Positions 1 to 8,401 of a DNA stretch of 64,000 nucleotides are shown here, piece after piece. Origin of the DNA: CAVVFX01 sp963747535 (GTDB lineage Bacteria; Acidobacteriota; Terriglobia; Bryobacterales; Bryobacteraceae); the NCBI GenBank assembly GCA_963747535.1, contig CAVVFX010000007.1, forward strand, positions 62,001 to 126,000, read 5' to 3'. Under the pieces are notes generated by a model. The model did no database searches and was not told the DNA's origin. It was given only the letters and a program-made list of their open reading frames with translations. The stretch's first letter is position 1; every line of letters starts with the position of its first letter. The position numbers and the translations under genes are program-made.

Positions 1-2
1 TT

Positions 3-1433
3 GGGATACTTCGCACAATTCTGGGCGACGATGCGGCAAAAACCGCACTCCGTCGCAATCTCCCTGACTCCACTCATCCATATGTCTTTGCCACCCTCAC
101 CGCCGACCAGATAGCCGAGTTGGTGCGGCGCGACGGGGACACGGCTCTCACTCTCGACAAGAAAAGAATTGAGGCGGCGGATCTGGATGCCCGTTCACGT
201 GAAGGTGTGACCCCGGCGTCTGCGGTTGATTCGGGTACTTCGCCGTCAACACCTCCGGAAGAGGCGGGAACACCTGTGGCGCGGAGAACGCTTCGGGCCA
301 TCTTCCGCATATGGGAGTCGCAGACGGTCCACCCGCTCACTACGGAATCCGTTCGCACCGTGAAGGCCAATGCCGCGCACAACTGCTTCGGAGCCTTCGG
401 CGAGAAAGTCGTCTGGGCCGTATTGGACTCCGGCATCGACGCGAGTCATCCGCACTTCAAACTGCATGACAACCTCACGCTCTCGGCTCCCCTCACCGAA
501 AAGTCCTGTTCCTTCACCACCGGGAACAGTCCCTGGAATCAGGATTCCTTCGGGCACGGTACGCACGTGGCTGGGATCATAGCCGGTGAATGCGATTCAG
601 GTTCGGCTCCCCAAGCCGCGCTCCAGTCCGCCGATGAAAACGGTGATGGCCAGTATCATCTCCAGGCTGTCCCGGCCATCAAGGGCATGGCGCCCCGAGC
701 CAAGCTCCTCATCTTGCGCGTTCTCGACGACAGCGGCGATGGCGACGAGACCGCCCTCATTCAGGCTATCGAGTATATCCAACAGCTCAATGACTTCGGC
801 CGCCACCTTGTAGTGCACGGGGTCAATATCTCAGCCGGCTTCCCCGCGCATCCGACCTGGTACGCGTGCGGTCAGACCCCGCTTTGCGTCGAAATAAACC
901 GCCTGGTCAAATCGGGTGTGGTTGTGGTCGTTGCGGCGGGCAATTCCGGTCACGTCGTCACGTTTCTGGATTCCGCCAACACTACAGAGGCCGGCCAGAT
1001 GCTGAGCATCAATGATCCCGGCAACGCAGACCTGGCGATTACGGTCGGATCGACGCATCGCCAGTCGCCCCACACGTTCGGTATCTCTTACTTCTCCTCG
1101 AAGGGACCCACCAGCGACGGGCGGCGAAAGCCGGAGGTCGTCGCTCCGGGCGAAAAGATCATCTCAGCCGCCAGTTCGCAGCGGCGAGCCAACGAGACAC
1201 TGCCCGGGCTGAACGGCGCTCACTTCGACTACATCGAAGACACCGGCACCAGCATGGCCGCGCCTCACGTCTCAGGCGTACTCGCTGCTTTTCTTTCCAT
1301 CAAACGCGAGTTCATTGGCCAACCGGAGAAGACGAAGGACCTTCTGATGCAGTCCGCCCTGGATCTTGGCCGCGATACCAACATCCAGGGTGCAGGGCTG
1401 GTCGACCTTATGAAACTGATTCAGTCTGTCTGA
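3..1433 (+). CDS. Subtilisin-like serine protease (S8), 5' end outside the window
   Basis: Peptidase S8 family endoprotease. The reading frame is open to the window edge, so the N-terminus is missing; at least 476 codons are present. The catalytic triad is complete: Asp in VLDSGID (codon at 426), His in GHGTHVAG (codon at 555) and Ser in GTSMAAPHVSG (codon at 1251). The oxyanion-hole Asn lies in VAAGNSG. About 120 residues precede the catalytic Asp and could be a propeptide or adaptor region. A hydrolase gene follows 18 bp downstream on the same strand, so the two are probably co-transcribed. Whether it is secreted cannot be judged without the missing N-terminus. Family certain; substrate unknown. 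Confidence 0.93.
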   Translation, partial: GILRTILGDDAAKTALRRNLPDSTHPYVFATLTADQIAELVRRDGDTALTLDKKRIEAADLDARSREGVTPASAVDSGTSPSTPPEEAGTPVARRTLRAIFRIWESQTVHPLTTESVRTVKANAAHNCFGAFGEKVVWAVLDSGIDASHPHFKLHDNLTLSAPLTEKSCSFTTGNSPWNQDSFGHGTHVAGIIAGECDSGSAPQAALQSADENGDGQYHLQAVPAIKGMAPRAKLLILRVLDDSGDGDETALIQAIEYIQQLNDFGRHLVVHGVNISAGFPAHPTWYACGQTPLCVEINRLVKSGVVVVVAAGNSGHVVTFLDSANTTEAGQMLSINDPGNADLAITVGSTHRQSPHTFGISYFSSKGPTSDGRRKPEVVAPGEKIISAASSQRRANETLPGLNGAHFDYIEDTGTSMAAPHVSGVLAAFLSIKREFIGQPEKTKDLLMQSALDLGRDTNIQGAGLVDLMKLIQSV

Positions 1434-1451
1434 AACGGAGATTCGCGCACT

Positions 1452-2774
1452 ATGACCAACTACGGCAACTACCCCGCTTTCGACCTGGCCTACGATACCG
1501 GTGGCCAACTCGTCGATCCGTCATCTGAAAGCGAGCTCGTCACCTGGCTGTCTTCGACGGATGGTAAGCCGACGACCGATCTCATTCTCATCTCCCATGG
1601 CTGGAACAATGACATGAACGAGGCGCGGCAGCTCTACGCCGACTTCTTTGCCGCCATGGCTTTAGTCCAAAAGACCCAGAACGTAGCGCTCGAACGAAAG
1701 TTCGCAATTGGCGCGATTTTCTGGCCCTCCAAGCGTTTCGCCGATGCAGACTTGATCCCGGGAGGCGCCGCGGCTCTCGGCCCGTCAGTAGCTGCGCAGC
1801 TCAACGCGCAACTCGATCAGCTGAAGCTCATCCTGGCCGCCGATCCGACGGCAGCCGGCAAAATCGAGCACGCGCGAGAGCAGATACAGAAGCTAGAGGT
1901 CAGCCAGAGTGCGCAGAACGACTTCGTCTTCGCGTTGGCCAGTGCCCTTCCAGCCGCAAGAGGTGAGAGTGATGAAGGCTTGGACGACTCTATCAATTCG
2001 GTGAAGTCCGGCAGCGTTCCGGGCCACACCGTGCTCGCCCGGCTCTCTGTCCCCATCTTCCCCGCGTTTCCTCTTCCGGACAATTCAGGCGGCCATGCTC
2101 TGGGGTTAGGCGGTATCCTCGACGGCATTACGGCTGCAGCGACGCGTCTCGCGAATCTCTTCACTTACTACACCATGAAGGATCGAGCCGGCATCGTGGG
2201 TCGAACCGGCGTGCTCCAGACGATCCTCAAGGTTCAGAGTGCTGCCCCTGCACTCCGCATCCACCTGGTCGGGCATTCGTTTGGCGGCCGCCTGGTTACG
2301 GCCGCAGCCAACGCAATGCCTGTCCCAAAGACGATCAACACGCTTCTCCTGCTGGAGGCTGCCTACTCGCATAACGGCCTTGGCCGGAACTGGGACGGCG
2401 CCGGCAGCGATGGCGCCTTCCGTCCGGTGATCGCGCGGCCGGAAGTCGCGGGGAACACCCTGATTACGCATAGCGTGCATGATACGGCCGTCGGCATCGC
2501 CTACCCGCTCGCCTCGCGGATCATGAATCAGGTGGCGTCTGCCCTTGGAGATGCCAACGACAAGTTTGGCGGTATGGGGCGCAATGGAGCGCAGCACACA
2601 CCCGAGGCCTTCGACGACACACTCCTGCCGGTAGGACAGCCATACGCTCCGCTACCCGGCGGTAAGACGATTCGGAATTTGAACGGTGACGGACCAGCGC
2701 CCAAGCCCACCATCAACAGTCACGGCGACGTGGCCAAGCCGGAGATCGCGTGGGCTTGGCTGTCCAGTTTGTAG
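1452..2774 (+). CDS. Alpha/beta-hydrolase-fold protein with GHSFGG nucleophile elbow
   Basis: 440 residues with no signal peptide. An early strand ends in ILISHGW (oxyanion HG region), and the nucleophile elbow VGHSFGGR places Ser at residue 276. A later THSVHD segment is a candidate for the acid/His part of the triad. Residues of about 100-180 between strand and elbow form an Ala/Gln-rich, probably helical insertion longer than in a simple lipase. It lies 18 bp after the S8 protease gene, suggesting a two-gene unit. It resembles intracellular serine hydrolases annotated only as alpha/beta hydrolases. Fold confident; substrate unknown. Confidence 0.75.
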   Translation: MTNYGNYPAFDLAYDTGGQLVDPSSESELVTWLSSTDGKPTTDLILISHGWNNDMNEARQLYADFFAAMALVQKTQNVALERKFAIGAIFWPSKRFADADLIPGGAAALGPSVAAQLNAQLDQLKLILAADPTAAGKIEHAREQIQKLEVSQSAQNDFVFALASALPAARGESDEGLDDSINSVKSGSVPGHTVLARLSVPIFPAFPLPDNSGGHALGLGGILDGITAAATRLANLFTYYTMKDRAGIVGRTGVLQTILKVQSAAPALRIHLVGHSFGGRLVTAAANAMPVPKTINTLLLLEAAYSHNGLGRNWDGAGSDGAFRPVIARPEVAGNTLITHSVHDTAVGIAYPLASRIMNQVASALGDANDKFGGMGRNGAQHTPEAFDDTLLPVGQPYAPLPGGKTIRNLNGDGPAPKPTINSHGDVAKPEIAWAWLSSL

Positions 2775-3416
2775 GCGCGTCGAGGTAATCGATCTTTCCC
2801 ATTGGACGGGTCGCGGCGAAGAATCGAGTGTCGTCGTGGCTACCACTCTACTGTCGACCAGACGACAGGCGGTGACCACTGTGCACGTGCGCTCAGCCGC
2901 GCGTTGTACGACAGGTCACGGGTGATTACCATCACGTTGGAGCCGACTGTCGCGAATACCGCGTCGACCATTAGTCTCCGGTCACTGTTCACCGGCATTG
3001 CATTAAACCAGTCTTGATCGAGTTGGCAGGCACCTCTGCGTGGCGACCAGTCGACATCGGCACCGGGAGACGACTTCACTTCGGCCCACATCCCTCGACA
3101 GGTCACGATCGCCGTGGCGTTGCTGGGCTCGCGTCTCAGCCTTGCATTCGTCATGCCACAAACCTCGCCACTCCAGTCTCTTGGGTTGCAGTCCTCGCTC
3201 TGCCGCCCGGTGCAGTTTTACCGGGAACTCGATAAAGGCGGGCATGCGCACGCGGCCTGGTGCCGGCCCTTCGGCATATGCCGGTATTCCGGTAGCAAGC
3301 GTGACGGATTTCCCTCCAGCCGTCGCAAGCAAGGCGGTTCGTTTCAGTCAGTTCCCTCGTGTTCGCAGTTGGCGCGACACCTGCTCTTATATCGGTGGGA
3401 ACTGTGAACCAACCCA
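2775..3416. other. Intergenic region, no supported gene (642 bp)
   Basis: Open frames here are short, overlapping and without recognisable domains. A minus-strand frame at 2840-3154 (104 codons) has protein-like composition but no motif I know. No clear promoter, terminator or RNA is visible. It may hold the promoter of the STAS gene at 3417 or decayed sequence. Confidence 0.4.
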
Positions 3417-3704
3417 ATGATGAAGATTGAAATGACGGAACTCGACGGCCAGCTGATACTACAAGTCGAAGGGCGAGTGGCCGGGGCCTATGTGCTCGAA
3501 CTCGAAAACTGTTGGCAGACTGCTCGTGCTAACCGGCCGGACAGCAAGATCTCAGTCGACCTGAAGAGCGTCACTTGTATCGACCGGGCTGGCCGTTACC
3601 TGCTCCAGTTGATGCACAGCCATGGTGTAGGCTTCCTGCGGGCGGGTTTGGCCACTCAGGACATTCTCAGACAGCATATGGAGTTGCCGGAATGCCAACA
3701 CTAG
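3417..3704 (+). CDS. STAS-domain protein (anti-sigma-antagonist-like)
   Basis: 95 residues that nearly all fit one STAS fold: strand LILQVEGRV, then helix, then ISVDLKSVTCIDRAGRYLL, then helix. STAS proteins usually bind anti-sigma factors in partner-switching circuits and are controlled by phosphorylation of a Ser/Thr at the strand-helix junction. Here the usual D-S-(S/A)-G is DRAG, so the phosphorylatable Ser is replaced by Arg. The stop codon overlaps the next gene's start by 13 bp, implying translational coupling with the sigma-like protein. Confidence 0.75.
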   Translation: MMKIEMTELDGQLILQVEGRVAGAYVLELENCWQTARANRPDSKISVDLKSVTCIDRAGRYLLQLMHSHGVGFLRAGLATQDILRQHMELPECQH

Positions 3705-4186
3705 AGCGGGCGAACGATCCTCGCGCGGCCCTTTACTGGCTCGCGTTCCTTCTGACAGGTGATCGCGCCCGGAGCCTGGATGTGACTCTCGAAGCGCTCG
3801 ATTCCCACGACGGTGCGAACTCCTTTTTCTCGCGTTGGATGCTGGCCTGGTCGCGGAGAGTCGTCATTGCCAAAGCGTTGGCCTGCATTCGCGACGAAAT
3901 CGCCGTGTCAGCCCGCCGAACGGTATCGCGCCGCGCCGAGAAGATCCCGGTTCCGTCGCGAAACTGGGTGCTCGATCCAGACACTACGAGAGTCCAGATC
4001 GAGGCCGCGATGCTTGCCGTCGACGTGTTCCCAAGGTGCGCCCTCCTTCTCACGCTGTTCGAAAGGGTGTCGGTGGAGGATGCGGCGGTCCTCCTCGATG
4101 AGGAAAAGGATCTGGTCCGGAAGGCCCAGGTCATCGGCTTGCGGGAGCTGACCCGCAATCTCGCCGGGATGGACAGTCAGAAATAG
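3692..4186 (+). CDS. Degenerate ECF-sigma-like protein
   Basis: 164 residues from ATG 3692, chosen because it overlaps the STAS stop and because the 39 codons upstream only re-read that gene. The N-terminal stretch YWLAFLLTGDRARSLDVTLEA resembles region 2.1-2.2 of ECF sigma factors. The C-terminal CALLLTLFERVSVEDAAVLL and following LRELTRNLAG resemble region 4, a helix-turn-helix that binds the -35 element. Both regions are divergent, and the usual acidic region-2 patch is weak. Position between a STAS gene and a His/Cys membrane protein supports a regulatory role. It could also be a sigma-derived adaptor that no longer binds DNA. Confidence 0.5.
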   Translation: MPTLERANDPRAALYWLAFLLTGDRARSLDVTLEALDSHDGANSFFSRWMLAWSRRVVIAKALACIRDEIAVSARRTVSRRAEKIPVPSRNWVLDPDTTRVQIEAAMLAVDVFPRCALLLTLFERVSVEDAAVLLDEEKDLVRKAQVIGLRELTRNLAGMDSQK

Positions 4187-4197
4187 GGAGATGCAGC

Positions 4198-5157
4198 ATG
4201 CTTGATGAACCAAATGCCCGCCGAAAGGCGTACTCGAAACTGGGTGCGATCTGGTGCGGACTTATGCACAACACGGCCATGTGGCCAATCCATGGCGAAT
4301 ATCAGTGCCGCACTTGCGGCCGGCATTGCCCGGTGCCGTGGGCCGGCGCCAGACTTCTACCGGTGCACGGGGAGTTGATTTACCCGGAGACCTTACAAGT
4401 CCCTGCGTCACAAATCCGCCCAACGTCCTTGCCATCCTTTCGATCTGCGTTACTGCCGCTGATTGTCGTGCTGGCGACCCTTCTGCCTTCGCACGCTCGG
4501 GCCGCGGAAGCACCCATAGTGGGAGCTAACGATCGAGCCGCGATGGCATTCGCCCGTTACATCAGCGGCTTGGCACAAACGAGGCCCTGGAGCCTGGAAA
4601 CCATAGAAATTGACGCGTCGCTGCCAAAAGTGCAGGCGCACGGGCGGCTGCGGGCCATCCGTCGTCTGGTGTCGCAAGGGAAGCCGGAATATCAGGTGCT
4701 CGAAATCGCGGGCGATCAGACTGTGAAGCAGCAGGTGATCTTTCGCTACTTATCCGCGGACGCACAGGCTGCCGAAGTTCCGGCATCAACTGTGGCAATT
4801 ACTCCCGCAAACTACAAATTCAGTTACAAGGGCGCGGCGACCGTTGGTCGCGGCACAGCGTATTCCTTTGTGATCAAGCCTCGCAAGAAGCGGGCCGGCC
4901 TGATCAAAGGCGAATTGTGGCTGGACGGCGAAACCGGCGCCGTTGTGCGCCAGTCCGGTTACTTCGTAAAGAGTCCCTCAATATTCGTGAAGCGGATCAC
5001 CGAGACGCGAGAAACAACCCTACGTGATGGACTGGCCGAAGAACGGATTACCCGTTTGTCCGTAGACACCCGGCTCATTGGACGAGCGGAACTGACCATC
5101 CGTGAAAGTCCCCGGACCGATTCCGATAGTGGTTCCGCGCCGCACACCGGGGAATAG
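4198..5157 (+). CDS. Membrane protein with N-terminal His/Cys motif (candidate anti-sigma) and exported domain
   Basis: 319 residues. Residues 32-48 contain H-x4-C-x2-C-x3-C-x-V-P-W (H32, C37, C40, C44), close to the H-x3-C-x2-C signature of zinc-binding anti-sigma (ZAS) domains. One hydrophobic segment follows at about 82-98, ending in an Ala-rich stretch that could also be an internal signal-peptidase site. The remaining 215 residues, beta-rich with repeated basic/aromatic strands, would be outside the cytoplasm; they loosely resemble lipoprotein-localisation folds. The gene starts 11 bp after the sigma-like gene. The anti-sigma role is inference from motif plus context. Confidence 0.5.
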   Translation: MLDEPNARRKAYSKLGAIWCGLMHNTAMWPIHGEYQCRTCGRHCPVPWAGARLLPVHGELIYPETLQVPASQIRPTSLPSFRSALLPLIVVLATLLPSHARAAEAPIVGANDRAAMAFARYISGLAQTRPWSLETIEIDASLPKVQAHGRLRAIRRLVSQGKPEYQVLEIAGDQTVKQQVIFRYLSADAQAAEVPASTVAITPANYKFSYKGAATVGRGTAYSFVIKPRKKRAGLIKGELWLDGETGAVVRQSGYFVKSPSIFVKRITETRETTLRDGLAEERITRLSVDTRLIGRAELTIRESPRTDSDSGSAPHTGE

Positions 5158-5219
5158 TGACGCCGCCGGTTCAGGAATCCGGGCCTCGTGTTCTAATGTA
5201 TCGGGGGTAAGAACTCGAG

Positions 5220-6005
5220 ATGATGTCAACGGAAGAGAACGTTGAGGTCTTGATTGAGGCTTGGAAGTTGATGGTGGGGCGGCTCCCGGGTGGGAAGATC
5301 GAGCATGCCGGACGGGTCGCGACGATGTTCGGGCATGTTCCGCTGGCATTTTTGAATCTGTCGACGCCGGACTGCCCGCTGGTGGACGCGGAGGATTTGC
5401 GCGGAGTGATAGCCACAGTACAACATCGGGCGGGAGCCTGTGAGCACCCTTCGTTGTTCGCACTCTGCAACGCCTGGGCGCCGAGGGACTGGGAACGCGT
5501 GATTGCCGAAAATGGGTTTGCCGTCGCGCTGAATATGACCGGGATGGTGGCTGATGAATTGTTGCCGCCCCGGCGTGCGTCGCCGGAGCTCGAGTTTCGC
5601 CGTGTGCTCGATGAAGCTACGGCTCGAGACCTCGCGACGATTAACGCGCAGGCATACGGCATGCCGATGGAATGGTTCGAGTGCATCTGCAACCTGCACC
5701 TGTGGCACGAGGATAGTTTCGGATATGTCGGTTATGCCGGCGGAAGAGCCGTGACATCGGCGGCGACGTTTCCGGTGGCAGGCACGGAGTATGTCGCACT
5801 GGTGGCGACGCTGCCTGAGGTGCACGGGAAAGGCTACGCGGAGGCGGTAATGCGACAGGCCATTCAGCAGGGCCGGCAGGCGATGGAAACAACGCGGACT
5901 ACACTGCACGCGACCGATATGGGGCAGCGGCTATATCGGGCGATGGGCTTCAATCCCGGCGGGACGGTTGCGGGGCTGGCAGCCGCGGAATCCGCCGGGC
6001 ACTAG
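5220..6005 (+). CDS. GNAT-family N-acetyltransferase
   Basis: 261 residues with no signal peptide. The C-terminal half is a GNAT fold: YVALVATLPEVHGKGYAEAVM contains the acetyl-CoA-binding loop (x-x-G-K-G-x-A) and is followed by a helix and LYRAMGF, a common GNAT ending. The N-terminal 130 residues form a second, GNAT-like half, so the protein may be a tandem GNAT. The substrate cannot be told. It lies 62 bp after the His/Cys membrane protein and 54 bp before the MmgE/PrpD gene. Confidence 0.8.
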   Translation: MMSTEENVEVLIEAWKLMVGRLPGGKIEHAGRVATMFGHVPLAFLNLSTPDCPLVDAEDLRGVIATVQHRAGACEHPSLFALCNAWAPRDWERVIAENGFAVALNMTGMVADELLPPRRASPELEFRRVLDEATARDLATINAQAYGMPMEWFECICNLHLWHEDSFGYVGYAGGRAVTSAATFPVAGTEYVALVATLPEVHGKGYAEAVMRQAIQQGRQAMETTRTTLHATDMGQRLYRAMGFNPGGTVAGLAAAESAGH

Positions 6006-6059
6006 CCCGAAGTGATAGCATACTTCCTTCGCCGGTTTCGACCAGAACGAGAGGTGTTG

Positions 6060-7556
6060 ATGACTCGACGCGATTTAGGCCCGGCGGCGATACTCGGCAT
6101 CGGCGCCGGACGGAACCTTCGCGCGTTCGCGCAGGCTGCCGCCGCGACCCGGAAGCCGGACCTGGTGACCAATTACGTTGCTGAGTTCATCGTGAACTCT
6201 CGCTACGCCGGCATTCCCGGTGAGGTGATCGAGTTGGCGAAAAAATCCATGCTTGACGGGTTGGGTCTGGCGCTGTGCGGCTCGGTAGCAGGATCAGGCT
6301 CGATCGTTCGGAGCTACCTGAAATCAAGCGGACTGATTTCGACCGGGTTGCAGGCAGCTACCATAGTTGGTTCGCCCCTGAAGGCTGCGGTACGGTTTGC
6401 GGCTTTCGCGAATGCGATTGGCATACATGCCGACGACTACGACGACACCCAGTTGGCCGTCGCCGGAGATCGTGTTTATGGGCTGCTGACTCATCCGACC
6501 GCGCCAGTGCTTCCCGCGGCGCTGGCCGCAGCGGAAACCCGATCATTGTCCGGGAAAGACTTGATGCTGGCCTACAACGTCGGTGTGGAAGTCGAATGCA
6601 AAATCGCGGAAGCAATCGCCCCGCGGCACTACGAGGACGGATTCCACACGACCGGCACCGTAGGCGTCCTGGGCGCGACGGCCGCCATGGCGAAGATCTA
6701 CGGATTCGATCGGGCGCATGTCCTGACAGCTCTCGGAATTGGCGCCAGCGAAGCCGCCGGCTTGCGCGAAAATTTCGGTACGATGACGAAGCCTCTCCAT
6801 GCGGGAAGAGCTGCCGAGAGCGGTGTTGTCGCGGCAGACCTCGCTGCCCTAGGCTGGACTGCGGCCGACGACATCCTCGAGGCGCCGCGAGGATTTTTCC
6901 ATGCGGAAGGTGGCGGATTCGATTCCACGGCGATCATGGGCAAGCTCGGCAAACCGTGGACATTCATTTCGCCGGGTGTATCCATTAAGCCGTTTCCCTC
7001 CGGATCGCTCACGCACCCCGGCATGACCGCAATGCTCGCTCTGATCCGGGAGAACCACATCACGGCTGATCAAGTGGATCACGTCAGAGTGGGGACCAAT
7101 CGAAACTCCCCGAACGCGCTGATTCACCACCGGCCCAAGGACAATCTCCAGGCCAAGTTCAGTATGGAGTTTTGCATGGCGGCACTCCTTCTTTACGGGA
7201 AGGCGGGTCTGAGCGAGTTCACCGATGAGGTCGTCAACCGGAGGGGAGTTCAGGAGATGATCCGGCGCGTCGAATTCGGCGTGGATCCGGTTGCCGAAGC
7301 CGCGGGCTACAACAAGATGACGACGGTGATCGAAATCAAGCTCAAAGATGGCCGTGTGATTTCCGGGCGTGCCGATGTCGCCAAAGGGAACCCGGCCAAT
7401 CCCATGTCGTATGAAGAAGTGGCGGCAAAATTCCTGGACTGCGCCGCCTTCGCGAAGTGGCCAGTGGATAGAGCTCGATCGATTGTGGAAATGGTGCGCG
7501 GGATCGAGCAGGTTGCCGATGTCCGGACCCTGACGGCACTTTGCGCTCAAGCCTAG
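6060..7556 (+). CDS. MmgE/PrpD-family protein with export leader
   Basis: 498 residues from ATG 6060, preferred over an upstream GTG at 6012 because GAGAGG sits just before it. MmgE/PrpD proteins include 2-methylcitrate dehydratase and related lyases acting on polycarboxylates, normally in the cytoplasm. Family features seen are KKSMLDGLGLALCG, HADDYDDTQ and the FHTTGTVGVLGA segment. Residues 1-25 (MTRRDLGPAAILGIGAG and then an FAQA cut site) look like a Tat-type leader, so the enzyme is probably periplasmic. The actual substrate is unknown. A cytochrome c gene follows 62 bp downstream. Confidence 0.85.
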   Translation: MTRRDLGPAAILGIGAGRNLRAFAQAAAATRKPDLVTNYVAEFIVNSRYAGIPGEVIELAKKSMLDGLGLALCGSVAGSGSIVRSYLKSSGLISTGLQAATIVGSPLKAAVRFAAFANAIGIHADDYDDTQLAVAGDRVYGLLTHPTAPVLPAALAAAETRSLSGKDLMLAYNVGVEVECKIAEAIAPRHYEDGFHTTGTVGVLGATAAMAKIYGFDRAHVLTALGIGASEAAGLRENFGTMTKPLHAGRAAESGVVAADLAALGWTAADDILEAPRGFFHAEGGGFDSTAIMGKLGKPWTFISPGVSIKPFPSGSLTHPGMTAMLALIRENHITADQVDHVRVGTNRNSPNALIHHRPKDNLQAKFSMEFCMAALLLYGKAGLSEFTDEVVNRRGVQEMIRRVEFGVDPVAEAAGYNKMTTVIEIKLKDGRVISGRADVAKGNPANPMSYEEVAAKFLDCAAFAKWPVDRARSIVEMVRGIEQVADVRTLTALCAQA

Positions 7557-7618
7557 AACAGTGAAGACCGCCAACCATCGGTGTTATACTTCACTCCTGC
7601 ATTTCGGAGGTGACCACC

Positions 7619-8401
7619 GTGAGCGCCATTTTATGTCTCCCGCTGCTACTGCCCCTGCTTGCCCAGGCGGCCGATCAGAAGGAGATCGCGAAAACCAACC
7701 CCTTCCAATCTGTGTCCGACCTCGCGCGTGGCAAGCAACTATTCCTCGGCCACTGTGCCCCTTGCCACGGCCCCGAAGGCGACGGAGGTAAAGGGGCTAA
7801 CCTCGCGCAGCCGGTGCTGCCCCGTGGTTCCGACGACGCGGCACTCTTCAAGACTATACAGGACGGTATACCCGGCACCGAGATGCCGAAGGCGTGGGAG
7901 ATGACAGACCACGAGGTGTGGCAGGTTGCCGGCTTTGTCCGCACCCTGGGACGAGTCACGGCCGGCGAAGGCACCTCGGGCGACGCAACACGAGGCCGCC
8001 AGTTGGCCCGCTCTAAGGGAAACTGCCTGCACTGTCACGTCATCGCGGGAGAAGGGGTATCGATGGGGCCGGACTTAACCGCGATCGGACTCCGGCGCAA
8101 CGCTACCTTCTTTCGCCGCGCCTTGCTCGACCCCAAAACTTCCCTCCCGCCAGGCTACGCATTTGTCAATATCGTGACCACCGCCAACCAGAGCGTTTCC
8201 GGCTTCCGCCTCTCCGAGGACACCTACACCGTTCAGGTCCGCGACCTGAGCGGCCATCTGTACTCCTTCTGGAAGACCGAGCTGTCCGAATATCGTAAGG
8301 ACGCCACTCGAACCCCCATGCCCAGCTTCCGGACGACTCTCTCCGACTCCGAGCGCGAAGATCTGATCGCTTACCTGGTATCACTACGAGGTGTCCAATG
8401 A
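7619..8401 (+). CDS. Exported dihaem c-type cytochrome
   Basis: 260 residues from GTG 7619. This start is set by CGGAGG at 7605-7610, eight bases upstream; an earlier in-frame GTG at 7610 overlaps that site. A signal peptide (AILCLPLLLPLLAQA) is followed by two haem-c motifs: CAPCH at about residue 45 in a cytochrome c6/cbb3-like domain, and CLHCH at about 140. The second half resembles the cytochrome domains of planctomycete/acidobacterial oxidoreductases. The stop overlaps the start of the PQQ dehydrogenase (ATGA), so it is very likely the electron acceptor of that enzyme. Confidence 0.9.
   Translation: MSAILCLPLLLPLLAQAADQKEIAKTNPFQSVSDLARGKQLFLGHCAPCHGPEGDGGKGANLAQPVLPRGSDDAALFKTIQDGIPGTEMPKAWEMTDHEVWQVAGFVRTLGRVTAGEGTSGDATRGRQLARSKGNCLHCHVIAGEGVSMGPDLTAIGLRRNATFFRRALLDPKTSLPPGYAFVNIVTTANQSVSGFRLSEDTYTVQVRDLSGHLYSFWKTELSEYRKDATRTPMPSFRTTLSDSEREDLIAYLVSLRGVQ

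Noticed and set aside
2840..3154. 104-codon minus-strand open frame in the first large gap
   Set aside because: Composition is protein-like but no domain, no good ribosome site and no conserved neighbour; left as unsupported.
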